13,798 nucleotides of DNA from Anaerobutyricum faecale (GCA_019119645.1 DWWR01000032.1:1-13798); one strand, 5' to 3'. Counted from the first letter of the stretch, positions 7,541-13,798 are shown. Made by a program: numbers and translations. The notes: generated by a model not told the origin, from the sequence alone.

Positions 7541-9778
7541 CTATTTTTTCTTCTTTTTGGATGTCTTTTTCGGTTCATCCTTCTTTATCTCGTCCTGCTG
7601 TGCCGCCTTCTTCTTGCCAGCCTTTCTTCTGTCAGAAAACATCTTCATGCGGTACCACAGCGGTCCCGTAATACATACGGAAGAATATGCTCCGAAAACA
7701 ACACCGCACATCAATGTCAGTGAGAACTCTTTAATAGCCGCAACACCTACAATATACAAAATGGTGATGGTGATAAAGGTTGTCAGCGATGTATTGATGG
7801 AACGGGTCAGTGTCTGGCTGATACTGGTGTTGACCACCACATCCAGACCCTGTTTGGTCAGCTGAGTATCTTTCAGATTCTCACGGATACGGTCAAAAAT
7901 AACGATCGTCGCATTGATCGAGTATCCGAGAATGGTCAGCATACATGCGATAAATGTACTGCCCACCGACAGTCTGGCAACGGAATATACCGTAAAGACA
8001 CAGAGCACATCATGAAGCAGAGCAAGCACCGCACTGACGCCAAACTTAACATCTTTAAACCGGAACGCCACATAAATGAGCATGCAGATCGACGCGATTG
8101 CCACCGCAATGACGGCATCCTGACGCATTTCACTGGAAACACTTCCTGTAATCTGCTGTACCTGATAATCCGAAATCGAATAGCTGTCTTTCAGAGCAGT
8201 TTCCAGAGCCTCTCTCTTATCCAGAGAAAGCTCGCCGGTCTTCACCACCAGCTCATTGGCTCCCTGCACTTTCTGACTCTGTACCGTTCCTCCTCCGACA
8301 GTCTCTCTCACCGTATCACAGATCTGCTGGTCAAGAGTATCGGTAATCTCATCATCCAGAGTCATGGTGATGGCGGTACCTCCCGAGAAATCCAGGTCGA
8401 AATTAAGCACTTCACCGATGGACTTCTTATTGATCGGCAGGAACACAAAGCCCAAAATGATCACAATGGCAGACGCCACCATACAGAACTTGCTGAACTT
8501 AATATAGTTAAATACTTTGAATACCTTTGCACGTCCGTAGAACTTCTCATCTTTAAGCCCCAGGTTATAAACGCTGAGCATCAGCCGTTTTGTCACAAAC
8601 AGAGCGGTAAACATAGATAAAATGATACCGATGGCCAGAGTCTGCGCAAAACCTTTGACCGTACCGGAGCCTCTGAACCAGAGCACCGCCGCCGCGATCA
8701 GAGTGGTAATGTTACCGTCCAGAATGGCAGACAGCGCCTTGTGATAACCGGCTTCAATGGCGTTGATCACCGACTTGCCGGCATTGATTTCCTCCTTGAT
8801 ACGGGTGAAGATAATAACGTTGGCGTCCACCGCCATACCAATGGCCAGTATGACACCGGCGATACCGGGCAGGGTCAATGTGGCGTTAAATCCGTTGATC
8901 GCCAGCAGATTCAGGATCACATAGATCAGTAACGCGAAACCGGACATCAGACCAGGAATCCGGTAAAGAATGGTCATAAACAAGAAGATAACCACAATAC
9001 CGATGGCGCCGGCCAGAAGGCTCGTGTCAATGGCATCCTGCCCCAGTCTTGCTCCCACCACATTGGACTGTACTTCCGTAAGAGTCAGCGGCAGGGCGCC
9101 GATTCGGATGGTGGACGCCAGATCTTCTGCCTCCTCATAGCTTTCCATATTCTCGATGACACATTCTCCATCGGTGATGGAAGACTGCACCGTCGGAGCG
9201 CTGACTACCTGTCCGTCATAATAAATGTAAATCGGTTTGCCGATATTCGCTGCCGTGGCATCGGCAAAAGCCTTTGCCCCCTCATCATCCATGGACAGGG
9301 AAACCACATAATTGGCAATACCGTTCTCATCATAGGTGCCGGCTTCCGCACTCTTGATGTTGGAGCCGGTGAGCACTACCGTTCCGTCCTCTGTCTGGAA
9401 GGAAAGGTCACCAGGTTTTCCCAGTTCCTCCAAAATCTCATTGGCATCTGTTGCTCCCGGAATCTCCACAGTGATCCGGTTGGAGCCTTCCTGATATACC
9501 TCTGACTCTGTGCTGTAATTCTGCACACGAAGCTGCAGCTTATATCTGGTATCATCCATATCCGTCTGGGAAGGATTCTTTTCATTTACTTCGTAGGTGA
9601 CACTGACGCCGCCGGCTAAGTCAAGACCCAGCTCGATATTTTTGGCGGAACCAAGGTGATTCTTTCCAAGGCCGACCAAAACTGTGTAAAGACACACAGC
9701 AGCGACAACGATCGTCACCAGAATGGTCAGAACCGCATTCCGCTTTGGATTGCTGTTCTTTTTACGTTTACTAGCCAT
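7541..9778 (-). CDS. secDF: Protein translocase subunit SecDF (fused SecD and SecF)
   Basis: SecDF is a membrane protein that uses the proton gradient to pull secreted proteins out of the SecYEG channel. The 745-residue chain holds SecD then SecF. SecD: first helix about 14-37, LGLDLAGG (50-57), the P1 head domain to about 240, and five helices about 255-405 including GMAVDANVIIF with the conserved Asp318. SecF: begins about 424 (FNYIKFSKF), LDFSGG (462-467), then helices with SINATIVIFDRI. The tail is very lysine-rich. The fusion, rather than two genes, is one of the two arrangements found in Firmicutes. ATG at 9778 lies four bases after the scfB stop, and its SD (GGAAAGGGAG) is made of the last scfB codons, so translation of the two is probably coupled. 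A terminator follows. Confidence 0.97.
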   Translation of the reverse strand: MASKRKKNSNPKRNAVLTILVTIVVAAVCLYTVLVGLGKNHLGSAKNIELGLDLAGGVSVTYEVNEKNPSQTDMDDTRYKLQLRVQNYSTESEVYQEGSNRITVEIPGATDANEILEELGKPGDLSFQTEDGTVVLTGSNIKSAEAGTYDENGIANYVVSLSMDDEGAKAFADATAANIGKPIYIYYDGQVVSAPTVQSSITDGECVIENMESYEEAEDLASTIRIGALPLTLTEVQSNVVGARLGQDAIDTSLLAGAIGIVVIFLFMTILYRIPGLMSGFALLIYVILNLLAINGFNATLTLPGIAGVILAIGMAVDANVIIFTRIKEEINAGKSVINAIEAGYHKALSAILDGNITTLIAAAVLWFRGSGTVKGFAQTLAIGIILSMFTALFVTKRLMLSVYNLGLKDEKFYGRAKVFKVFNYIKFSKFCMVASAIVIILGFVFLPINKKSIGEVLNFDLDFSGGTAITMTLDDEITDTLDQQICDTVRETVGGGTVQSQKVQGANELVVKTGELSLDKREALETALKDSYSISDYQVQQITGSVSSEMRQDAVIAVAIASICMLIYVAFRFKDVKFGVSAVLALLHDVLCVFTVYSVARLSVGSTFIACMLTILGYSINATIVIFDRIRENLKDTQLTKQGLDVVVNTSISQTLTRSINTSLTTFITITILYIVGVAAIKEFSLTLMCGVVFGAYSSVCITGPLWYRMKMFSDRRKAGKKKAAQQDEIKKDEPKKTSKKKKK

Positions 9779-9782
9779 CTCA

Positions 9783-11138
9783 TTACTCCCTTTCCTGTGC
9801 CAGCGCGGCCTGAATCATAATGGCACATTCTACACGTTTTCTTTCCATCTCACAGCTAAGCTCGTAAGCGTCGTCGATGACACCGTGGAACTTGTAGGAA
9901 TTCGCAGCACAGCCGCCGCTGCAGTAAAATCTCGCGAAACATTCCCGGCACTTGTCCTTCGTGTAAACATTGCACTGCCGGAATTCATCGCAGATATCTG
10001 TTCTCTTGATACCGTCAAAGACATTGCCCAGCAGGAACTTCTCCTCACCCACGAACTGATGGCACGGATAGAGGTCTCCCCACGGCGTCACCGCCAGATA
10101 TTCTGTTCCGCTGCCGCAGCCGGAAAGCCGCTTGGCCACACATGGACCGCCGGTCAGATCGATCATAAAATGGAAGAAATTAAAGCCTCTTCCTTCCTGA
10201 TTTCTCCTGATGATCTCTTTGGCGAGGCGGTCGTATTCCTCAAAAATCTGCGGCAGGTCTTCCTCACGGATAGCGTAAGGTTCCTCCGGCAGACCCACCA
10301 CCGGCTCCATGGAAATCTGCTCAAAGCCCAGATCTGCCAGATGAATGACATCCTTGGAGAAATCCAGATTTCTTCTGGTAAATGTACCTCTCACATAATA
10401 CTTCTGCTGATGTCTGGACTCCGCAAAGCGGATAAACTTCGGCATGATGATGTCATAGCTGGACTTACCGTTGCGGGTCGGACGCATATAGTCGTTGACT
10501 TCCTTCCGGCCGTCCACGCTCAGGACCACGTTGTCCATCTCCTTGTTGGCAAACTCCATGATCTCATCATTTAATAAAATTCCGTTGGTGGTCAGAGTGA
10601 ACCGGAAGTGCTTGTCATATTTTTCTTCCAGAGAGCGGCCGTATTCCACCACTTCTTTGACTACGCCAAAGTTCATGGTCGGCTCGCCGCCGAAGAAATC
10701 CACTTCCAGATTATGACGGTTTCCGGAGCTTCGCACCAGAAAATCAAGGGCAGCCTTTCCCACCTCGGCACTCATCAGCGCCCGGTCTCCTTTATATTCA
10801 CCTTCCTCCGCAAAACAGTAGCGGCAGGCCAGGTTGCAGTCATGGGCAATGTGAAGACATAAAGCCTTGACAACGGTTTTCCGTTCCTTTACCTCTTTAA
10901 TATAGTCTTCATATATATCGTCCGTAAACAGAAGGCCCTGTTCTTTCAGCTCCTGAACCTCCTGATAAGCTTCTTCCACCTCAGATTCTCCGTAAGAAAG
11001 CTTCTGCTTGATCTCATCCAGAGTATTGTCTTCAAAAAGAGCAACCACATCATATACCACATCGTCTACCACGTGAATGGCTCCGCTGCAGATATCCATT
11101 ACGATGTTGTATCCGTTATTTTTATACTGGTGAACCAC
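9783..11138 (-). CDS. scfB: SCIFF peptide maturase: radical SAM/SPASM thioether-forming enzyme
   Basis: This enzyme uses S-adenosylmethionine radical chemistry to form cysteine-to-threonine thioether links in the SCIFF precursor encoded just upstream. The 451 residues show: a RiPP-recognition-like domain about 1-85 that should bind the leader; the radical SAM cluster motif CNLACRYC (C101, C105, C108); GGEP (150-153) in the SAM site; and a cysteine-rich SPASM region with C333, C341, C359, C383, C389, C397, C400, C406, C410, C429 and C438, enough for two auxiliary [4Fe-4S] clusters. The run C-X2-C-X5-C-X3-C (397-410) is the SPASM signature. Start: GTG at 11138 with AAGGAG seven bases upstream; a later ATG (residue 14) lacks a comparable site and would cut the recognition domain. 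Characterised relatives are CteB and Tte1186. Confidence 0.95.
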   Translation of the reverse strand: MVHQYKNNGYNIVMDICSGAIHVVDDVVYDVVALFEDNTLDEIKQKLSYGESEVEEAYQEVQELKEQGLLFTDDIYEDYIKEVKERKTVVKALCLHIAHDCNLACRYCFAEEGEYKGDRALMSAEVGKAALDFLVRSSGNRHNLEVDFFGGEPTMNFGVVKEVVEYGRSLEEKYDKHFRFTLTTNGILLNDEIMEFANKEMDNVVLSVDGRKEVNDYMRPTRNGKSSYDIIMPKFIRFAESRHQQKYYVRGTFTRRNLDFSKDVIHLADLGFEQISMEPVVGLPEEPYAIREEDLPQIFEEYDRLAKEIIRRNQEGRGFNFFHFMIDLTGGPCVAKRLSGCGSGTEYLAVTPWGDLYPCHQFVGEEKFLLGNVFDGIKRTDICDEFRQCNVYTKDKCRECFARFYCSGGCAANSYKFHGVIDDAYELSCEMERKRVECAIMIQAALAQERE

Positions 11139-11170
11139 AATCTGTCTCCTTTCTGTCTTTTTAATTTTGT

Positions 11171-11187
11171 ATCATAATTGTTATGAT
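11171..11187. promoter_or_regulatory. 17-base palindrome upstream of scfB (operator candidate)
   Basis: ATCATAA and TTATGAT are perfect inverted repeats separated by three bases, 33 bases before the scfB start. More ATGAT/ATCAT words lie just upstream. It may be a repressor site or a small AT-rich hairpin; no matching family could be assigned. Confidence 0.4.
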
Positions 11188-11207
11188 TTCATCTCATATC
11201 ATGACAG

Positions 11208-11262
11208 TTATGGACTGCCCCATCCGGACGCAGTTCCCTCTGACGGCGCATCCTGTCCATAA
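11208..11262 (-). promoter_or_regulatory. Structured RNA element between the SCIFF gene and scfB
   Basis: Outer arms TTATGGAC (11262-11255, minus strand) and GTCCATAA (11215-11208) pair perfectly over eight bases. Inside, GGATGCG and TGCGTCC add seven pairs with two G-U wobbles that work only in minus-strand RNA. No T-tract follows, so it is not a plain terminator. Confidence 0.5.
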
Positions 11263-11282
11263 ATCCCATGACACAACAGACA

Positions 11283-11308
11283 GGGTGAACAGATTCCTCT
11301 GCTCACCC
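11283..11308 (-). promoter_or_regulatory. Hairpin with GNRA-type loop after the SCIFF gene
   Basis: Minus-strand GGGTGAGCAGA, loop GGAA, TCTGTTCACCC: eleven continuous pairs with one G-U, valid only in minus-strand RNA, 18 bases past the SCIFF stop. The tail (TGTCTGTTGTGT) is U-rich but broken. It is likely a partial terminator or an mRNA end-protecting stem between peptide and maturase genes. Confidence 0.65.
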
Positions 11309-11326
11309 CATTATTCTGCGGTTCAA

Positions 11327-11473
11327 TTATTTGTTGTTCTCGCAAGTCTGGTTACCAACCGTACAGGATGTCTTGCACGCGGACTGACAGGATGTCTGAC
11401 ATTCTCCGCATCCGCCTTTGCACATGCTTACAGCATATGTCTTGTTGCCAGTAAGTGTTTTAACACGCTTCAT
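11327..11473 (-). CDS. scfA: SCIFF ranthipeptide precursor, 48 residues, seven cysteines
   Basis: This is the substrate of the maturase next door: a short ribosomally made peptide expected to carry cysteine-threonine thioether rings (ranthipeptide class). The N-terminal leader begins MKRVKTLTGNK. The core CGECQTSCQSACKTSCTVGN runs from C22 to N41 and matches the SCIFF family (six cysteines in about 45 residues) almost word for word; C44 lies near the end. The six canonical cysteines are C22, C25, C29, C33, C37 and C44. An additional C18 lies before the core. By analogy with CteA, a C33-T38 link is the likely first product. Start: ATG at 11473 with AAGGAGG eight bases upstream; another in-frame ATG at 11494 lies before that site and is rejected. 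It is easily missed because of its size. The final activity of SCIFF products is not established. Confidence 0.95.
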   Translation of the reverse strand: MKRVKTLTGNKTYAVSMCKGGCGECQTSCQSACKTSCTVGNQTCENNK

Positions 11474-11572
11474 ACCAAATGCCTCCTTGCTCATAATCTT
11501 CTATGTAGTCTGAAACGACGCCTGAACCGGCCGTCTCAAATTACCGTGCCATAAAACGACACTCCTTTGTGT

Positions 11573-11581
11573 AGTATATCA
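11573..11581 (-). promoter_or_regulatory. Putative extended -10 promoter for the SCIFF gene
   Basis: Minus-strand TGATATACT: a TGn motif directly before TATACT (5 of 6). The -35 hexamer at 17 bases (TCCTTT) is poor. A transcript would start near 11566 and leave a leader of about 90 bases. If used, it lets the peptide be made independently of the membrane-protein gene upstream. Confidence 0.45.
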
Positions 11582-11610
11582 CAAACGATTTTATAAAGGA
11601 AGAGTTTTTT

Positions 11611-11997
11611 TCAGCTTAACATTCCGCCCAGCATCCCGCTGCCGGCGCAGTACAAAAATGTGGTAAAAAGAGAAAACGCCTTTGTGGACAATTCCTGCCC
11701 GCTGCCGGCCCTGAGCAGCAGTAAAAACAGAAAATACAGACATCCCACAGCAAGTCCCCACAAAAATCCCCTTGTATCATTGCGTCTCCCACAGAAAAAT
11801 CCTCCCGCAAAACAGGAGACCACGCTGATACAGATAATGCCGATTCCCTCCACGCCGGGAGACATTTCTGTTTTGAGCATGATAAATGCGAAGATTCCGA
11901 TGAGAAGGAGCGTCATCAGGGCCGCTGCCACCGCGCCAATGAGAAGTGAAAACACCTTTTTTCCGGCGGAACTTACAAAGATTCCTTCTGTTTTCAT
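11611..11997 (-). CDS. Small four-helix membrane protein, TIGR04086-like
   Basis: I recognise this by context and layout as the TIGR04086 family of clostridial membrane proteins, whose function is unknown. The 128 residues contain four hydrophobic segments at about 14-41, 49-70, 75-97 and 104-127. Helix 2 ends in the glycine-rich FAGGFFCGRR, which is followed by a short charged loop, and helix 4 contains GSGMLGGML. A short hydrophilic N-terminus precedes helix 1 and there is no signal peptide. Start: ATG at 11997 with GAGGTG six bases upstream. It lies between yajC (with a terminator between) and the SCIFF gene, 137 bases away. From memory, this family occurs mostly in genomes that also encode SCIFF, so a role in handling or anchoring the peptide is possible but is inference. 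Confidence 0.75.
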   Translation of the reverse strand: MKTEGIFVSSAGKKVFSLLIGAVAAALMTLLLIGIFAFIMLKTEMSPGVEGIGIICISVVSCFAGGFFCGRRNDTRGFLWGLAVGCLYFLFLLLLRAGSGQELSTKAFSLFTTFLYCAGSGMLGGMLS

Positions 11998-12053
11998 GGT
12001 GACACCTCAGAACTTTTTTACAATTTATGAGAAGGAAAGCTATTTTAGACCTG

Positions 12054-12109
12054 TGAAAATGAAAACTGCCGCGGCAGCTCATCTTTTTGATGTACGCTCC
12101 CGCGGCAGT
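12054..12109 (-). terminator. Terminator after yajC
   Basis: Ten perfect pairs, ACTGCCGCGG (minus, 12109-12100) with CCGCGGCAGT (12074-12065), enclose further pairing (CATC with GATG around AAAAA). TTTTCATTTTC follows. It begins nine bases beyond the yajC stop. The 120-base gap to the next gene shows no convincing promoter, so some read-through may feed the membrane-protein gene. Confidence 0.75.
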
Positions 12110-12117
12110 CTGTCTTC

Positions 12118-12432
12118 TTATTCTTCTTCTGTTTTGGAAAGATTTGGTTTCTCCACTGCCGCGATGGCATCCTTCTGCATCGGGATACGGCAGTTACGAT
12201 TGTTACCAAACTCAACGATCACCGTGTTATCCATGATATCGATGATCACACCGTAGAATCCGCTGGTGGTGAGAACGCTGTCTCCCGCCTGCATGCTGGC
12301 GTGCATGGCTGCAGATTCTTTCTGCTGCTTTCTCTGCGGACGAACCATCATGAAATAGATGATCGCTCCAAAAACAACAACATACAAAACAATTGTTATA
12401 ATGTTAGCACTTGCTGCCTGATTTAATAACAT
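12118..12432 (-). CDS. yajC: Preprotein translocase subunit YajC
   Basis: YajC is a small single-span inner-membrane protein that associates with SecDF as an accessory of the SecYEG export channel. The 104 residues have one membrane helix at about 10-30, then the diagnostic MMVRPQRKQQKE (about 28-39) and a cytoplasmic domain with MQAGDSVLTTSGFYGVI and VIVEFGNNRNCRIPMQKDAI. It ends in an acidic tail. Start: ATG at 12432 with GGAGG six bases upstream. It lies 58 bases after tgt, as in many bacteria. The gap carries an AT-rich palindrome over a possible promoter, and a strong terminator follows the gene, cutting it off from the membrane-protein/SCIFF/secDF genes downstream, which in other species can share one transcript. 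Confidence 0.95.
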   Translation of the reverse strand: MLLNQAASANIITIVLYVVVFGAIIYFMMVRPQRKQQKESAAMHASMQAGDSVLTTSGFYGVIIDIMDNTVIVEFGNNRNCRIPMQKDAIAAVEKPNLSKTEEE

Positions 12433-12462
12433 GTGATACCTCCATTTTCTTTTCTTTCTATA

Positions 12463-12485
12463 TTATTATAACAGAATTATAATAA
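12463..12485. promoter_or_regulatory. AT-rich palindrome over a possible yajC promoter
   Basis: TTATTATAA and TTATAATAA are perfect nine-base inverted repeats separated by five bases. On the minus strand the downstream arm with its preceding bases reads TGTTATAAT, an extended -10 (-10 at 12465-12470), with a poor -35. This could be a promoter with an operator, or a weak AT hairpin. Confidence 0.45.
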
Positions 12486-12490
12486 CGAAA

Positions 12491-13627
12491 TCATGTCTCT
12501 TCCGGTGTCAGAAATCCTTCCAGAGTCTCTTTCTTGAACTCCTTATACCGATGTTCCTCGATGGCTGTCCGTATGCGCTCCATCAGATGATTATAAAAAT
12601 ACAGGTTATGGAGAACACAAAGACGCATGCCGAGCATTTCCTTTGCCTTCAGAAGATGTCTGATATAGGCGCGGCTGTAAGTCCTGCACGCCGGACATCC
12701 GCAGCCCTCCTCAATAGGTCTTGGGTCCAGTTCATATTTTTTATTAAAAAGATTCAGCTTCCCGTGGGCTGTGTAGACATGTCCGTGCCGTCCGTTTCTC
12801 GACGGATAGACGCAGTCAAAGAAATCAACACCCCGGTCCACGGCCTCTATGATATTGGCCGGTGTTCCCACTCCCATCAGATACGTCGGCTTATTCTCCG
12901 GAAGACAAGGCACTGTCTCATCGAGGATGTGATACATCTCCTCGTGGGTCTCGCCTACTGCCAGACCGCCGATGGCATACCCATCCAGATTCATCTCGCT
13001 GATGATCCGTGCGTGTTCCTTCCGCACATCCGCCAGAACTCCACCCTGATTGATGCCAAATAAAAGCTGATGCGGATTCACCGTATCCGGCAGGCTGTTC
13101 AGCTCCGCCATCTTCGTCTTACACCGTGCCAGCCAGCGGGTTGTCCGCGCCACAGAATTGCGGATATAGGATTCATCCGCCTTACTCGGGGGACATTCGT
13201 CAAAGGCCATGGCAATGGTCGAGCCAAGATTCGACTGAATCTGCATGCTCTCCTCCGGTCCCATGAAAATGTGATGGCCATCAATGTGAGACTGGAAATA
13301 TACGCCCTCTTCCTTAATGCGCCGGAGCCCTGAGAGGGAAAACACCTGAAAGCCGCCGGAATCCGTGAGAATCGGCCTGTCCCACGCCATAAATTTATGG
13401 AGTCCGCCAAACTTCTTGATCAGCTCATCTCCCGTCCGCACATGCAGATGGTAGGTATTGGACAGCTCTACCTGGGTTCCTATTGTTTTTAAATCGTCCG
13501 TGCTGACCGCTCCCTTGATGGCGCCCACCGTTCCCACATTCATGAAAACCGGCGTCTCAATGGTGCCGTGCACTGTCTCGAGCCTGCCTCTTTTTGCCAG
13601 GCCGTCTTTCGTCAATAAAGTATACAT
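12491..13627 (-). CDS. tgt: Queuine tRNA-ribosyltransferase (tRNA-guanine transglycosylase)
   Basis: Tgt replaces guanine 34 in GU(N) anticodons by preQ1, a step of queuosine synthesis, or by queuine. From the chosen start the protein has 378 residues, the family length. The catalytic Asp89 lies in LTDSGGFQVFSL and the nucleophile Asp271 in DCVYPSRNGRHGHVYT. The zinc ligands are C309, C311, C314 and H340 (CGCPAC ... VLHN). The substrate-pocket GINQGG and GGLAVGE are present. The longest frame begins at 13648, but I prefer ATG 13627: it has GGAG at the right distance, and the promoter places the transcript start near 13651, leaving no ribosome-binding site for the earlier ATG. Its neighbour yajC is the classic partner. 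No other queuosine gene is in view. Confidence 0.97.
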   Translation of the reverse strand: MYTLLTKDGLAKRGRLETVHGTIETPVFMNVGTVGAIKGAVSTDDLKTIGTQVELSNTYHLHVRTGDELIKKFGGLHKFMAWDRPILTDSGGFQVFSLSGLRRIKEEGVYFQSHIDGHHIFMGPEESMQIQSNLGSTIAMAFDECPPSKADESYIRNSVARTTRWLARCKTKMAELNSLPDTVNPHQLLFGINQGGVLADVRKEHARIISEMNLDGYAIGGLAVGETHEEMYHILDETVPCLPENKPTYLMGVGTPANIIEAVDRGVDFFDCVYPSRNGRHGHVYTAHGKLNLFNKKYELDPRPIEEGCGCPACRTYSRAYIRHLLKAKEMLGMRLCVLHNLYFYNHLMERIRTAIEEHRYKEFKKETLEGFLTPEET

Positions 13628-13657
13628 ATTCTCTCCTATTTTATACATACAAATTTG

Positions 13658-13686
13658 ATTCTAGCACAAAGGAAAAAAATGTACAA
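13658..13686 (-). promoter_or_regulatory. SigmaA-type promoter for tgt-yajC
   Basis: Minus strand: -35 TTGTAC (13686-13681), a 17-base spacer, then -10 TAGAAT (13663-13658) with an extended TGC directly before it. This is the best promoter in the window. The predicted start, near 13651, is about 24 bases before the tgt ATG. Confidence 0.75.
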
Positions 13687-13697
13687 CTCCTTTTTGT

Positions 13698-13781
13698 AAA
13701 AAAACCTCTCTGCCGGACGCATTTTCCCAATGATCAGAGTTTCTGTCTGACTTTTGGGTGCCTTATGATCCGGCAAAGAGG
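13698..13781 (-). terminator. Long stem-loop terminator upstream of tgt
   Basis: CCTCTTTGCCGGA (minus, 13781-13769) pairs with TCCGGCAGAGAGG (13717-13705), 13 pairs with one G-U, and seven T follow at once (13704-13698). Two smaller nested stems, TTGGG/CCCAA and TCTGA/TCAGA analogues at 13726-13758, fill the large loop. It should end a minus-strand transcript from beyond the right edge. Bases 13782-13798 hold nothing recognisable. Confidence 0.75.
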
Positions 13782-13798
13782 AAATCATTGTTTTTTAA

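Noticed and set aside
9723..10574. A 283-codon plus-strand frame opposite scfB
   Set aside because: It is a shadow of the radical SAM gene, which has its full set of cysteine motifs; the plus-strand product shows no family features.
11189..11269. A 26-codon minus-strand reading frame between the SCIFF gene and scfB (begins MGFMDRMRRQ)
   Set aside because: It has no ribosome-binding site at a proper distance, its composition is arginine-rich and unlike a RiPP precursor, and it coincides with the stem-loop at 11208-11262, which explains the sequence better.
11474..11494. Longer start of the SCIFF precursor at ATG 11494, seven codons upstream in frame
   Set aside because: The AAGGAGG lies inside those codons, at the ideal distance from ATG 11473, so the shorter start is preferred; it also fits family length.
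11541..11552. A three-codon frame (Met-Ala-Arg-stop) with a good AAGGAG in the SCIFF leader
   Set aside because: If the extended -10 at 11573-11578 is used, transcription starts inside that SD, leaving little room for a ribosome. It is too short to judge and may be chance.

Overview
The window looks like a core chromosomal segment of an anaerobic Firmicute, most likely a member of the Lachnospiraceae (Clostridium cluster XIVa). The evidence is the composition (roughly half G+C by eye), strong purine-rich ribosome-binding sites, frequent GTG/TTG starts, and the block tgt - yajC - small membrane protein - SCIFF peptide - SCIFF maturase - secDF, which is typical of Clostridia. The species cannot be named from this sequence. 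All supported genes are on the minus strand, so the gene order is read from high to low coordinates. No mobile element, CRISPR array, rRNA or tRNA is visible, and no gap between genes exceeds 300 bases.

Layout in transcription order. (1) 13.8-12.1 kb: a long stem-loop with a U-tract ends whatever lies upstream. A good promoter then drives tgt (queuosine/tRNA modification), followed by yajC (Sec accessory) and a hairpin terminator. (2) 12.0-7.4 kb: a TIGR04086-like four-helix membrane protein, the 48-residue SCIFF precursor (missed by length-filtered gene finding), the radical-SAM/SPASM maturase scfB, and the fused translocon gene secDF. The maturase stop codon overlaps the secDF ribosome-binding region. 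A terminator follows secDF. (3) 7.3-3.8 kb: recJ, a Cof-type HAD phosphatase, and apt, which appears to have its own promoter and a structured leader. GC-rich hairpins follow apt. (4) 3.8-1.6 kb: an RpiR/MurR-type regulator two bases upstream of a BaiN/HI0933-type flavoprotein. (5) 1.6-0 kb: cmk and ispH in a tight pair; ispH runs off the left edge.

The main biological interest is the SCIFF ranthipeptide cassette. The family is known, but the role of its product in the cell is not. The precursor here has the six conserved cysteines plus a seventh, N-terminal one. The 188-base gap between precursor and maturase holds three distinct inverted repeats, which could set the ratio of peptide to enzyme. 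Being surrounded by YajC, a small membrane protein and SecDF, the cassette may have a link to the Sec translocon or the membrane; that link is inference. Other candidates for a second look are a leader hairpin with an overlapping 12-codon reading frame before apt, an AT-rich palindrome over the yajC promoter, and start-codon corrections for recJ, apt and tgt.
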